Notes: generated from the letters alone by a model not told the origin. 64,000 nucleotides of DNA from Ideonella sp. (GCF_016702655.1 NZ_JADJDO010000013.1:62001-126000), one strand, 5' to 3'; positions 1 to 13,115 are shown, counted from the stretch's first letter. Numbers and translations: made by a program.

Positions 1-1
1 C

Positions 2-514
2 ATCGCTGCAGAAGACCGCATTGTCGACATGGCGCGCGAGGGTATCGACCTGGCGCTGCGCACCGGGCCGGTCGACAACGAGAACCTGGTCGCGCGGCCG
101 ATCGCCGATCTGGCCCGCTCGCTGTACGCGGCGCCGGCCTACGCGGCCGAGTTCGGGCTACCGAAGGATGCCGACGAACTGCATCGGCACCGGCTGATCG
201 GCTTCTCGGACAACCCGCGGCTGAACCGCTGGGTGCTGGGTCGCGAGCCCGGCGCGCGCGAACTGCAGGTGCAGGGCCACACCCGCACCGACAACACCGC
301 GGTCGTCCTCGCGCTCGCGATGGGCGGCGTCGGCATCGCGCGCCTCGCCGACCTCGTTGCACAGCCGCTGCTCGAAGCCGGCGCGCTGGTGCGCGTGCTG
401 GACGGGCAGGTCGCGATTCCCGCGGTGCCCATGGTCGCGGTGATGCCGCGCGACCGCCACCGGCTGCCCAAGGTGCGCGCCGTTGTCGAGCATCTGCTGC
501 GCGCGTGGCACTGA
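2..514 (+). CDS. LysR-family transcriptional regulator, C-terminal part (5' end outside window)
   Basis: The reading frame is open from base 2 and ends at a TGA. It encodes about 170 residues of the LysR effector-binding (periplasmic-binding-protein-like) domain. Family landmarks are the opening DRIVDMAREGIDLALR, the RPIA segment, and near the end the VVLALAMGGVGIARLADLV stretch, which matches the usual 'A...G.Gia.lp..l' of the second lobe. The N-terminal winged HTH lies upstream of the window, so target genes and effector cannot be judged. No operon partner is visible downstream, where the next gene lies on the opposite strand. Confidence 0.85.
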   Translation: MAAEDRIVDMAREGIDLALRTGPVDNENLVARPIADLARSLYAAPAYAAEFGLPKDADELHRHRLIGFSDNPRLNRWVLGREPGARELQVQGHTRTDNTAVVLALAMGGVGIARLADLVAQPLLEAGALVRVLDGQVAIPAVPMVAVMPRDRHRLPKVRAVVEHLLRAWH

Positions 515-539
515 GGCCAGCCCCGCCGCGGCGAGAGCT

Positions 540-998
540 TCAGAGCGCGCGGCCGACCACGGCGAGCACGAAGACCAGCGTGCCGAGCGCGAGATTGGTC
601 GCGACGAGGAGGCGGATCGTGTTCAGCGCCGCTGCGGCCCGCGGCGGCTCGCGTGCCGCCAAGGCGCGCTGCAGCCGGACAAAGGGTACGAGGCGGATCC
701 AGCCGAAGATCGCGATCATCGCGAGGCCGACGGCAAACATCGCATGCACGCTCCAGTGCATGGCGCCAAAGCCGCCGCCGACGGCGATCAGCGCCAGGCC
801 GCTCGCGAGCAGCACGACGATCGCCGCCGTGACGGCAGTGAAGAAGCGCGCCAGCGCCGCGGCCATGAACACCAGCCGCTGCGGTGGCTCGAGCGTCGCC
901 ACCGCGGCCGGCCGTACCGCGAAGTGCATCGCCGCCATGCCGCCGACCCAGAAGGTCGCGGCGAGCAGATGCAGGCACAGCAGCAGGGCTTCGTTCAT
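540..998 (-). CDS. CopD-like small integral membrane protein
   Basis: A 152-residue, very hydrophobic protein with about four predicted membrane segments (roughly residues 4-24, 45-70, 80-100 and 125-150). The N-terminal HLLAATFWVGGMAAMHF has the His-x(n)-WxGG-x(n)-His spacing of CopD / DUF2269-type membrane proteins, in which the histidines are thought to bind heme or copper; that role is inferred here. It sits downstream of sdaA on the same strand. The 85-base gap is almost filled by repeat copy A1, which ends 7 nt before this ATG and supplies a GAGGA ribosome-binding sequence. A membrane protein of unknown function is the safe reading. Confidence 0.7.
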   Translation of the reverse strand: MNEALLLCLHLLAATFWVGGMAAMHFAVRPAAVATLEPPQRLVFMAAALARFFTAVTAAIVVLLASGLALIAVGGGFGAMHWSVHAMFAVGLAMIAIFGWIRLVPFVRLQRALAAREPPRAAAALNTIRLLVATNLALGTLVFVLAVVGRAL

Positions 999-1005
999 GG
1001 TGTCC

Positions 1006-1083
1006 TCAGTCGAGCGCCGGGCCGTCCCAAGCCGACTGAGCGCCCCCTGGGGGCAGCGAACGCAGTGAGCTTGGGGCAGTCAT
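1006..1083 (-). repeat. Dispersed mini-ORF repeat, family A, copy A1
   Basis: This 78-nt element reads ATG to TGA on the minus strand as a 25-codon ORF starting MTAPSSLRSLPPGG and ending PALD. The ATG follows the sdaA stop codon after one base, and the TGA lies 7 nt before the ATG of the CopD-like gene, so the element fills the intercistronic gap. Copies of the same length and frame occur at 44974-45051 and 51291-51368, with a fused pair at 15889-16095. Confidence 0.8.
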
Positions 1084-1084
1084 T

Positions 1085-2476
<1,392 letters not shown>

Positions 2477-2530
2477 CGCTGCGCGCTGCTGCGTCCGATC
2501 AGGCGGGCCGCGACCGTGCCGGGACCTTGC

Positions 2531-5476
<2,946 letters not shown>

Positions 5477-5565
5477 GGGGACGATCGATCCTGCACGGCG
5501 GGCATCGCCCGCGAAGGGGGTGGGCAAACGCGAGATGGCGGCCCGGCGGCCGCCTTGCGGGGCAG

Positions 5566-5940
5566 CTACAGCGTCTTCAGGAGCGCGTCGTATTCGGGCA
5601 CGTCCATCAGCTGGTCGTACTCGGTCATGTCGGCGATGCGGACCTTGAAGAACCAGCCATTGCCCATCGGATCCTTGTTGGCGAGCGAGGGGTCGGCGCG
5701 CAGCTCCTCGTTGACCTCGACGACCTCGCCGCCGACCGGCATCGCGACATCGGCCGCGGCCTTGACCGACTCGACGACGCCGGCGACCTCGCCCTTCTTG
5801 AAGCTCGCACCGACGGCCGGCAGATCGACGAAGACGATGTCGCCCAGCGCATCCTGCGCGTGCAGCGTGATGCCGACCGTCGCGGCCTCGTGGTCCTCGA
5901 TGTTGATCCATTCATGGTCGGCAGTGAAGCGGGTCGTCAT
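5566..5940 (-). CDS. gcvH: Glycine cleavage system H protein
   Basis: The 124-residue lipoyl carrier protein that shuttles the aminomethyl intermediate between P-, T- and L-proteins. The typical start FTADHEWI is present. The lipoylation site is Lys60 in VVESVKAAADV, within the beta-hairpin that is standard for the family. Length is normal. It lies 48 nt downstream of gcvT and 89 nt upstream of gcvP. An L-protein gene (lpd) is not in this window, as is usual because it is shared with other dehydrogenase complexes. Confidence 0.97.
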   Translation of the reverse strand: MTTRFTADHEWINIEDHEAATVGITLHAQDALGDIVFVDLPAVGASFKKGEVAGVVESVKAAADVAMPVGGEVVEVNEELRADPSLANKDPMGNGWFFKVRIADMTEYDQLMDVPEYDALLKTL

Positions 5941-5988
5941 CGTCGGTCTCCTGGTCTGGTGTCGTGAGGGGGGAGAAGTGAAGGTGGC

Positions 5989-7134
5989 TCAGCCGCGGTG
6001 GTAGCGGTGGGGGGTGAACGGCATCGCATGCACGCGCATCGGTACCTTCTGCCCGCGCACCTCGGCCTGGACCTCGTGGTGCGGCAGCGCGTGGTTGCTC
6101 GCCAGGTAGGCCATCGCGATCGGCTTGCCGAAGGTCGGCCCGAGCGTGCCGCTGGTGACGAGGCCGATGCGGCGGCCCTGCGTGTCGAAGAGCTGCGCGC
6201 CCTCGCGCACCGGGACGCGTTCGAGCCCGACCAGGCCGACGCGCTTGTGCGGTACGCCGGCGACCATCTGGTGGTCGATCGTCTGTGCGCCAGGGTAGCC
6301 GCCGGCACGCTCGCCGCCGGCCCGGCGCACCTTCTGGATGGCCCAGGTCAGGCCGGCATGAACCGGGCTGACGCGGGTGTCGATGTCGTGGCCGTACAGG
6401 CACAAGCCGGCTTCGAGGCGTAGCGTGTCGCGCGCGCCGAGCCCGGCGGGCTTGACGTCGCGTTGCGCGAGCAAAGTGCGCGCGAGCGCCTCGGCCTGCG
6501 CGGCAGGGACCGAGATCTCGAAGCCGTCTTCTCCCGTATAGCCCGAGCGCGTGACATAGCACTCGGCGCCGGCGAGTGCGAACGCGCCGCCGGTCATGAA
6601 GGTCAGCGCGGCGACGCCCGGCGCGAGGCGTCCGAGCGCAGCGACCGCCTTGGGCCCCTGCAGCGCGAGCAGTGCCTGCTCGGGCAGCGGCTGCACCGTG
6701 CAGCGGTGGCCGATGTTCGTCGTCAGGTGCGCGATGTCGGCCGCCTTGCAGCCGGCGTTGACGACGAGCAGCAGGTCGCTGTCCTTGCCGATCGCGCGGC
6801 GCGTGATCATCAGGTCGTCGAGAATGCCGCCGGCCGAGTTGGTGAAGAAGCCATAGCGCTGCCGGTTCATGCCGAGGCCGATCACGTCCACCGGCACCAG
6901 CGACTCGAGCGCGCGGTCGGCATCGGCGCCGAGCAGCCGCACCTGGCCCATGTGCGACACGTCGAACAGGGCCGCCGCAGTGCGGCAATGGCGATGCTCG
7001 GCGAGGACGCCTTCGGGATAGGACACCGGCATGTCGTAGCCGGCAAACCCGACCATGCGCGCGCCGAGTTCGAGGTGCAGCGCGTGCAGCGGGGTGCGTT
7101 GGAGGTCGCTCGCGGGGGTTGCGGTATCGGTCAT
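5989..7134 (-). CDS. gcvT: Glycine cleavage system T protein (aminomethyltransferase)
   Basis: A 381-residue folate-dependent aminomethyltransferase. It transfers the methylene carbon from aminomethyl-GcvH to tetrahydrofolate and releases ammonia. Family features are the opening TPLHALHLELGARMVGFAGYDMPV, the DVSHMGQ motif and the tetrahydrofolate-binding core with GYTGEDGFEI. The ATG at 7134 is preferred over one 33 nt upstream because it gives the usual N-terminus and has AAAGG 6 nt before it. It is the first gene of the gcv operon and lies directly behind the tandem glycine riboswitch. Confidence 0.96.
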   Translation of the reverse strand: MTDTATPASDLQRTPLHALHLELGARMVGFAGYDMPVSYPEGVLAEHRHCRTAAALFDVSHMGQVRLLGADADRALESLVPVDVIGLGMNRQRYGFFTNSAGGILDDLMITRRAIGKDSDLLLVVNAGCKAADIAHLTTNIGHRCTVQPLPEQALLALQGPKAVAALGRLAPGVAALTFMTGGAFALAGAECYVTRSGYTGEDGFEISVPAAQAEALARTLLAQRDVKPAGLGARDTLRLEAGLCLYGHDIDTRVSPVHAGLTWAIQKVRRAGGERAGGYPGAQTIDHQMVAGVPHKRVGLVGLERVPVREGAQLFDTQGRRIGLVTSGTLGPTFGKPIAMAYLASNHALPHHEVQAEVRGQKVPMRVHAMPFTPHRYHRG

Positions 7135-7189
7135 GGCGAACCTTTCGAGGGCGTTGCGAGCCCCCACTGTATCCCGGTGGGGGAGCCCT

Positions 7190-7405
7190 CGCTGTCCGCT
7201 TTACCTGAGAGATTGGCGGCGCGCGCCTTGCGGCCGCGCGCTGCTTGCCCCTTCGGTGGGCTGGCTCGCGGGCCAGCCTCTCTCCAGTGAGGAACGCCCG
7301 TCGTCGCCTCGGGGCGCTTGCCAGTCCTTTTGCCTGAGCGTTCGGGGTCCGGCCCCTGCGCCTTCGGCGTCCGCTGCGAAGCGCCGCAGCGGCTCTCTCC
7401 TGACG
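7190..7405 (-). promoter_or_regulatory. Tandem glycine riboswitch
   Basis: Read on the minus strand, two glycine aptamers follow each other. The first holds GGAGAGAG near 7398, CCGAAGG near 7367 and the CTCAGGCAAAAGGAC core near 7330. The second holds GGAGAGAGGC near 7288, CACCGAAGGGGCAAG near 7255 and CTCTCAGGTAAAGCGGAC near 7205. These are the conserved P1/P3 and core sequences of the glycine riboswitch. It would switch gcvT-gcvH-gcvP on when glycine is abundant. A 7-bp hairpin (7161-7183) follows, 27 nt before the gcvT ATG; it has no U tract, so the mechanism may act on translation. Confidence 0.92.
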
Positions 7406-7627
7406 CGGGGAGTGTAGCAGCGGCTGGCTGCGGGGCTCGCGCGCGAGCCCTGCGCGCGTAGAGTGAGTGGATTCGCGTAAACCCCAGCTGTTTCGCTTCC
7501 GCATTGCTCGATAGCGTCGGATTGAACTTTACGGCGCCGATCGGCGGCCTTATCGTTCGCGCCTCGCACCGCACCGAATCGTTGCGGACTTGTTTCGCAT
7601 CCAACCCGTCTTCCCTGGAGGTCTTCC

Positions 7628-8797
7628 ATGCGCAACCGGATCACATCTTTGCTCGGCGTTGCAGCCGCAGCGCTGGCCGTCACGACGCCCGCCGCGGCGC
7701 AGAAGGCGCCGCTGCAGAAGCTCGGCAAGGGCGAGGGCCAGGTCGACATCGTCGCCTGGGCGGGCTACATCGAGAGCGGCAAGACCGACAAGGCCTTCGA
7801 CTGGGTCACCGACTTCGAGAAGGCGACCGGTTGCAAGGTCAACGTCAAGACCGCCGGCACGAGCGACGAGATGGTCGCGCTGATGAACGAGGGCGGCTTC
7901 GACCTCGTCACCGCGTCGGGCGACGCGAGCACGCGCCTGATCCGCGGCAAGAAGGTGCAGCCGATCAACATCGCGCTGATCCCGAGCTACAAGAACGTGG
8001 ATCCGCGCTTGCAGAAGGCCGGCTGGCACACCGAGGGCAACGTCCACTACGGCGTGCCCTACCAGTGGGGCTGGAACGTGCTGATGTACAACACCAAGGT
8101 CTTCAAGGACAAGCCGCCGACCTCGTGGAACGTCGTCTTCGAGGAGCAGAACCTGCCCGACGGCAAGAGCAACAAGGGCCGGGTGCAGGCCTTCGACGGG
8201 CCGATCTACATCGCCGACGCCGCGCTGTACCTGATGAAGAAGAACCCGGCACTCGGGATCAAGGATCCGTACGAGTTGAACGAGGCCCAGTACAAGGCCG
8301 CGCTCGACCTGCTGCGCGCGCAGCGCAAGATCGTCGGTAAGTACTGGCACGACGCCTTCGTGCAGATCGACGACTTCACGAACGAGGGCGTGGTCGCTTC
8401 GTCGAGCTGGCAGTTCCAGGCCAACATCCTCGGTTCGAAGAAGCAGCCGATCGCGACCGTGGTGCCGGTCGAAGGCGCCACCGGCTGGGCCGACACGACC
8501 ATGATGCACGTCGAGGCCAAGCATCCGAACTGCGCCTACCTGTGGATGGAGCATTCGCTCAACCCCAAGCTGCAGGGCGACCTGTCGGCCTGGTTCGGTT
8601 CGGTGCCTGCCGTGCCTGCGGCGTGCAAGGGCAACAAGCTGCTCGGCGACGACGGCTGCAAGCGCCAGGGCTACGAGTCGTTCGACAAGATCTCGTTCTG
8701 GAAGACGCCGACGGCGCAGTGCAAGACGCAGAACGACCAGTGCGTGCCGTATCACAAGTGGGTCTCCGACTACATCGCGGTGCTCGGCGGACGTTGA
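7628..8797 (+). CDS. Polyamine-type ABC transporter, periplasmic substrate-binding protein
   Basis: A 389-residue extracellular binding protein of the spermidine/putrescine (PotD/PotF) class. A signal peptide is clear: positive start MRNR, hydrophobic stretch to about residue 22, and cleavage expected near PAAAQ. The mature start has VDIVAWAGYIESG, and later YGVPYQWGWNVLMYN, which is typical of the family. GGAGG lies 7 nt before the ATG. It is the first gene of an importer operon with the ATPase and both permeases. The aldehyde dehydrogenase at the end of the run supports putrescine or a related amine as substrate, but that is inference. There are four or more cysteines near the C-terminus, more than usual. 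Confidence 0.9.
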   Translation: MRNRITSLLGVAAAALAVTTPAAAQKAPLQKLGKGEGQVDIVAWAGYIESGKTDKAFDWVTDFEKATGCKVNVKTAGTSDEMVALMNEGGFDLVTASGDASTRLIRGKKVQPINIALIPSYKNVDPRLQKAGWHTEGNVHYGVPYQWGWNVLMYNTKVFKDKPPTSWNVVFEEQNLPDGKSNKGRVQAFDGPIYIADAALYLMKKNPALGIKDPYELNEAQYKAALDLLRAQRKIVGKYWHDAFVQIDDFTNEGVVASSSWQFQANILGSKKQPIATVVPVEGATGWADTTMMHVEAKHPNCAYLWMEHSLNPKLQGDLSAWFGSVPAVPAACKGNKLLGDDGCKRQGYESFDKISFWKTPTAQCKTQNDQCVPYHKWVSDYIAVLGGR

Positions 8798-8815
8798 GCG
8801 TCGCACCGCGGACGC

Positions 8816-8907
8816 TCAACGCCCTTGGCGTTGATGCACCGTCCCCCCCCGAGCCCCCTCATAGCGGGGGCTCCAGCGTGAAGGACGAGCCGGCCTTGCG
8901 GCCGGCT
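8816..8907 (+). promoter_or_regulatory. Three consecutive intercistronic hairpins between binding-protein and ATPase genes
   Basis: The 118-nt gap holds three perfect 8-bp stems: TCAACGCC/GGCGTTGA with a 3-nt loop (8816-8834), GAGCCCCC/GGGGGCTC with a 7-nt loop (8851-8873), and AGCCGGCC/GGCCGGCT with a TTGC tetraloop (8888-8907). None is followed by a T run. Structures in this place often protect the binding-protein mRNA 3' end and lower expression of the downstream membrane genes; that role is inferred. Confidence 0.65.
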
Positions 8908-8915
8908 GATAGCGC

Positions 8916-9935
8916 ATGACGGCTGCGGTGGTTCTGGATGGCGTAACGTGCCAGTTCGGCAGCGGGCTGGGCGCGGTGCGCGCCGTCGACGGCGTGGACC
9001 TCACGATCGAGGCCGGCGAGTTCTTCACGCTGCTCGGGCCCTCGGGCTCGGGCAAGACGACCTGCCTGCGCATGATCGGCGGCTTCACGCTGCCGACGTC
9101 GGGCCGCATCCTGATCGGCGGCGCGGACGTGTCGCTCGCGCCGCCGTACGCGCGGCCGGTGAACACCGTGTTCCAGGACTACGCGCTGTTCCCGCACATG
9201 AGCATCCGCGACAACGTCGCCTATGCGCTGATGGTGCGCAAGGTCGGCAAGGCCGAGCGCCATCGCCGCGCCGACGAGCTGCTCGAACTCGTCGAACTCG
9301 GCGGCGTCGGCGACCGCCGGCCGGCGCAGCTCTCCGGCGGGCAGCGCCAGCGCGTCGCGCTCGCGCGCGCGCTGATCAGCCAGCCGCAGGTGCTGCTGCT
9401 CGACGAGCCGCTCGGTGCGCTCGACCTGAAGCTGCGCGAGCAGATGCAGATCGAGTTGAAGGCGCTGCAGCGGCGGCTCGGGATCACGTTCCTGTTCATC
9501 ACTCACGACCAGCACGAGGCGCTGTCGATGAGCGATCGCATCGGCGTCTTCAACCAGGGCAGGCTCGAGCAGGTCGGCACGCCGCAGGCGGTCTACAACG
9601 CCCCGGCGACGCGCTTCGTGGCCCAGTTCGTCGGCGCCGCCAACGTGCTCGACGGCGACGCGGCGCGCCGCCTGACCGGCCACGCGAGCGCGATGCTGCG
9701 TCCGGAGCGCATCCGCCTCGGCGCCGCCGACGGCGCGCGCGCGAGCGGGACGCTGCGCGAGGTGCAGTACTTCGGCGCGTTCACGCGCGTCAAGGTCGAC
9801 GCCGGGGGCGTGCTGCTGCAGGCCGACCTGCCCGATGCGCAGGGCGACAGCGCGCCCGGCCTCGGCGCCACGGCGCACCTGCACTGGGACGAGCGCGCCG
9901 TGCATCCGCTCGGCGCGGCAGGGGCGGGCGGGTGA
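8916..9935 (+). CDS. Polyamine-type ABC transporter ATP-binding protein
   Basis: A 339-residue importer ATPase of the PotA class. Walker A is GPSGSGKTT (residues 41-49), the ABC signature is LSGGQRQRVALARAL, Walker B is VLLLDEPLGALD, and the switch His is in FITHDQHEALSMSD. A C-terminal TOBE-like regulatory domain follows from about residue 250 (MLRPERIRLG). It overlaps the next permease gene by GTGA, so translation is probably coupled. Substrate assignment rests on its neighbours. Confidence 0.93.
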   Translation: MTAAVVLDGVTCQFGSGLGAVRAVDGVDLTIEAGEFFTLLGPSGSGKTTCLRMIGGFTLPTSGRILIGGADVSLAPPYARPVNTVFQDYALFPHMSIRDNVAYALMVRKVGKAERHRRADELLELVELGGVGDRRPAQLSGGQRQRVALARALISQPQVLLLDEPLGALDLKLREQMQIELKALQRRLGITFLFITHDQHEALSMSDRIGVFNQGRLEQVGTPQAVYNAPATRFVAQFVGAANVLDGDAARRLTGHASAMLRPERIRLGAADGARASGTLREVQYFGAFTRVKVDAGGVLLQADLPDAQGDSAPGLGATAHLHWDERAVHPLGAAGAGG

Positions 9936-10870
9936 ACGCTATCGCGCAGCCGGTGCCGGGCGGCCCGCTGCGCCGCGCGTCCGACCTGCTCTACACGCGC
10001 CGCGGCTTGCTGCTGCTCGCGCTGCTCGCGCCGCCGCTGCTTTGGTTCGGCGTCGTCTACCTCGGCTCGCTGTTCGCGCTGCTGGCCAACGCCTTCTTCG
10101 GTCTCGACGACTTCACCGGCCAGGTGGTGCGCGAGCTCACGCTGAACAACTTCGTCGCGCTCGCCGAGCCGGCGAATCTGGATGTCGCGCGGCGTTCGGT
10201 GTCGATGGCGATCGCGGTCACGCTGGCCTGCATCGCGATCGCCTTTCCGCTCGCCTTGTACATGGCGCGCTACGCCACCGGTGCGCACAAGGCGCTGTTC
10301 TACATCGCGGTGATGCTGCCGCTGTGGTCGAGCTACCTCGTGCGCCTGTACGCGTGGAAGCTGCTGCTCGCCAAGGAGGGCGCGATCTCGTGGACAGCGC
10401 AGCAACTCCACCTCGTTTGGCTGCTCGACGCGCTGCTGGCCCTGCCGGCCGTCGGCGGGCCGAGCCTGAGCTTCTCGACGCTGGGTACCTTCATCGTCTT
10501 CGTCTACATGTGGTTGCCGTTCATGATCCTGCCGATCCAGGCGGCGATCGAGCGCATCCCGGCGTCCTGCATCGAGGCCTCGGGCGACCTCGGCGCCGGC
10601 CCGGCGCTGACGCTGCGCAAGGTGATCCTGCCGCTCGCGCTGCCCGGCATCGCCGCCGGATCGATCTTCACCTTCTCGCTCACGCTGGGCGACTACATCA
10701 TTCCGCAGGTCATCGGCGACAGCACGCGCTACATCGGCCAGGTCGTCTACCTGCAGCAGGGCGTGGCTGGCAACGTGCCGTTCGCCGCCGCGTTCTCGCT
10801 GGTGCCGATCGTCGTCATCGGCATCTACCTGTGGCTGGCCAAGCGCATGGGGGCCTTCGATGCGCTCTAG
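9932..10870 (+). CDS. Polyamine-type ABC transporter permease, PotB class
   Basis: A 312-residue inner-membrane permease with about six membrane segments. The coupling (EAA) loop is seen as EASGDLGAGPALTLRKVILP, the contact site for the ATPase. The start is the GTG at 9932, which overlaps the ATPase stop (GTGA) and gives a normal N-terminus with a first membrane helix at about residues 28-52. It overlaps the next permease by 11 nt. It forms the membrane channel together with the PotC-class partner. Confidence 0.92.
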   Translation: MNAIAQPVPGGPLRRASDLLYTRRGLLLLALLAPPLLWFGVVYLGSLFALLANAFFGLDDFTGQVVRELTLNNFVALAEPANLDVARRSVSMAIAVTLACIAIAFPLALYMARYATGAHKALFYIAVMLPLWSSYLVRLYAWKLLLAKEGAISWTAQQLHLVWLLDALLALPAVGGPSLSFSTLGTFIVFVYMWLPFMILPIQAAIERIPASCIEASGDLGAGPALTLRKVILPLALPGIAAGSIFTFSLTLGDYIIPQVIGDSTRYIGQVVYLQQGVAGNVPFAAAFSLVPIVVIGIYLWLAKRMGAFDAL

Positions 10871-11648
10871 CCTGGGCTTGAAGCTCAGTGCCTGGAGCGC
10901 GGTCGCGTTCCTGCACGTCCCGCTCGCTTTGATCTTGCTCTACGCCTTCAGCGCCGAGGACAAGAGCTACGTCTTTCCGCCGCCCGGGCTAACAACGCAG
11001 TGGTTCGGCGTCGCCTGGCAGCGCGAGGACGTGTGGGACGCGATCCTGCTCAGCTTCGAGGTCGCCGCGTGGTCCACCGCGATCGCGATCGTTTTGGGCA
11101 CGCTGGCGGCGGCCGCTCTCGCGCGCGCAAAGTTCTTCGGCCGCGACGCCATCTCGCTGCTGCTCATCCTGCCGATCGCGCTGCCGGGCGTGATCACCGG
11201 CGTCGCGCTGCGCTCGGCGTTCGGCACGCTCGAGATCCCGTTCTCGTTCTGGACCATCGTGATCGGGCACGCGACCTTCTGCGTCGTCGTCGTCTTCAAC
11301 AACGCGGTGGCGCGGCTGCGGCGGCTGAACCCGAACCTGATCGAGGCCTCGATGGACCTCGGCGCCGACGGTTTCCAGACCGTGCGCCACGTCGTCCTGC
11401 CGCAGCTCGGCTCGGCGCTGCTCGCCGGCGCGCTGCTCGCGTTCGCGCTCAGCTTCGACGAGGTCATCGTCACCACCTTCACCGCCGGGCAGCAGACGAC
11501 GCTGCCGATCTGGATGTTCCAGGAGCTGATCCGCCCGCGCCAGCGCCCGGTGACCAACGTTGTCGCGGTCGTGATCATCGCGCTGACCTTCATCCCCATC
11601 CTCGCCGCCTACTGGCTGACGCGCGCCGACGAACCGGTGCAACGCTGA
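10860..11648 (+). CDS. Polyamine-type ABC transporter permease, PotC class
   Basis: A 262-residue partner permease with about six membrane helices. The first helix carries VAFLHVPLALILLYAF, and the EAA loop is EASMDLGADGFQTVRHVVLP. Its start lies inside the PotB-class gene (11-nt overlap), as expected for a co-translated pair. It completes a four-gene importer set; the aldehyde dehydrogenase follows 27 nt downstream. Confidence 0.92.
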   Translation: MRSSLGLKLSAWSAVAFLHVPLALILLYAFSAEDKSYVFPPPGLTTQWFGVAWQREDVWDAILLSFEVAAWSTAIAIVLGTLAAAALARAKFFGRDAISLLLILPIALPGVITGVALRSAFGTLEIPFSFWTIVIGHATFCVVVVFNNAVARLRRLNPNLIEASMDLGADGFQTVRHVVLPQLGSALLAGALLAFALSFDEVIVTTFTAGQQTTLPIWMFQELIRPRQRPVTNVVAVVIIALTFIPILAAYWLTRADEPVQR

Positions 11649-11675
11649 ACGAACTCTCACGCAAGGAGATTCACC

Positions 11676-13115
11676 ATGGCCGACATCGCATTGCCCACCG
11701 AACTGCTGATCGACGGCGCCTTCGTCCCCGGCGAAGGCGAGCCCGAGAACGTGCTCAACCCGTCCACCGGCGAACTGCTCGTCGCGCTGCGCGAGGCCTC
11801 GCCCGACCAGGTGCACCAGGCGGTCTCGGCCGCGCACCGTGCGTTCGACGCCTGGAGCGAGACGACGCCGATGGAGCGCTCGCGCCTGCTGCTCAGGCTC
11901 GCCGATGCGATCGAATCGCGCGCCGAGGAGTTCGCGCGCCTCGAGTCGCTGAACTGCGGCAAGCCGTATGCGCGCGCGCTGGGCGACGAGATCCCCGCCG
12001 TTGCCGACTGCTTCCGCTACTTCGCCGGCGCGGCGCGCTGTGTCAGCGGCACCGTCGCCAACGAATACCTGGCCGGCCACACGAGCATGATCCGGCGCGA
12101 CGCGATCGGCGTCGTCGGCTCGATCGCGCCATGGAACTACCCGTTGATGATGGCGGCATGGAAGACCGCGCCGGCGCTCGCCGCCGGCAACACGGTCGTC
12201 ATCAAGCCGAGCGAGCAGACGCCGCTGACGACGCTGCTGCTCGCCAGGGTGGCGGCCGCGATCCTCCCGAAGGGCGTGTTGAACGTGATTGCCGGGCGCG
12301 GCGCCAGCGTGGGCCAGCCGCTCGTCGAGCACCCCAAGGTGGCAATGGTCAGCCTGACCGGCGACGTGAGCACCGGGCGCAAGATCCTGCAGGCCGCGAC
12401 CGGCACCTTGAAGCGCACCCACCTCGAACTCGGCGGCAAGGCGCCGGTGATCGTGTTCGACGATGCCGACATCGACAGCGTGGTCGAAGGCCTGCGCACC
12501 TTCGGCTACTACAACGCCGGGCAGGACTGCACCGCCGCCTGCCGCGTGTATGCCGGAGCCAAGGTCTACGAGCGGCTCGTGGCCGACCTGTCCGCCGCCG
12601 TGAAGACGATCAAGGTCGGCCTGCAGGACGACCCGGAGGCGGAGATCGGCCCGCTGATCAGCGAGCGCCAGCGCAGCCGCGTCGCGGGTTTCGTCGAGCG
12701 CGCGCAGATGACGGGCCACATGGAGGCAACGGCCGGCGGCAAGGCGCGCGCCGGGTCGGGCTTCTTCTACGAGCCGACCGTCATCGCCGGCGCGCGCCAG
12801 GACGACGAGATCGTCAGGCGCGAAGTCTTCGGCCCGGTGGTCAGCGTGACCCGCTTCACCGACACCGAGGAGGCTGTTCGCTGGGCCAACGACAGCGACT
12901 ACGGCCTGGCCTCGTCGGTCTGGACGCACGACGTCGCCAAGGCGATGCGGGTCGCGAAGAAGCTGCAGTACGGCTGCACCTGGATCAACACCCACTTCAT
13001 GCTCGTCAACGAGATGCCGCACGGCGGGCTCAAGTCCTCCGGCTACGGCAAGGACCTGAGCATGGTTGCGCTCGAGGACTACACGGTGGCGCGGCACGTG
13101 ATGGTCAAGATGTAG
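11676..13115 (+). CDS. NAD(P)-dependent aldehyde dehydrogenase, gamma-aminobutyraldehyde type
   Basis: A 479-residue aldehyde dehydrogenase. The catalytic cysteine is Cys285 in NAGQDCTAAC, the general base is Glu251 in HLELGGKAP, and the cofactor loop is SIAPWNYPLMMAAWK. The sequence resembles PatD/YdcW-type 4-aminobutanal dehydrogenases, which oxidise the aldehyde made from putrescine to GABA. AAGGAG lies 6 nt before the ATG. Position right after a polyamine-type importer supports import and oxidation of the amine. The aminotransferase or oxidase needed between import and this step is not in the window. Confidence 0.9.
   Translation: MADIALPTELLIDGAFVPGEGEPENVLNPSTGELLVALREASPDQVHQAVSAAHRAFDAWSETTPMERSRLLLRLADAIESRAEEFARLESLNCGKPYARALGDEIPAVADCFRYFAGAARCVSGTVANEYLAGHTSMIRRDAIGVVGSIAPWNYPLMMAAWKTAPALAAGNTVVIKPSEQTPLTTLLLARVAAAILPKGVLNVIAGRGASVGQPLVEHPKVAMVSLTGDVSTGRKILQAATGTLKRTHLELGGKAPVIVFDDADIDSVVEGLRTFGYYNAGQDCTAACRVYAGAKVYERLVADLSAAVKTIKVGLQDDPEAEIGPLISERQRSRVAGFVERAQMTGHMEATAGGKARAGSGFFYEPTVIAGARQDDEIVRREVFGPVVSVTRFTDTEEAVRWANDSDYGLASSVWTHDVAKAMRVAKKLQYGCTWINTHFMLVNEMPHGGLKSSGYGKDLSMVALEDYTVARHVMVKM

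Noticed and set aside
7161..7183. Rho-independent terminator before gcvT
   Set aside because: A 7-bp stem is present, but no U tract follows; noted only as part of the riboswitch region.
7433..7627. Sigma-70 promoters for gcvT and the binding-protein gene
   Set aside because: No -35/-10 pair with proper spacing could be defended on either strand.
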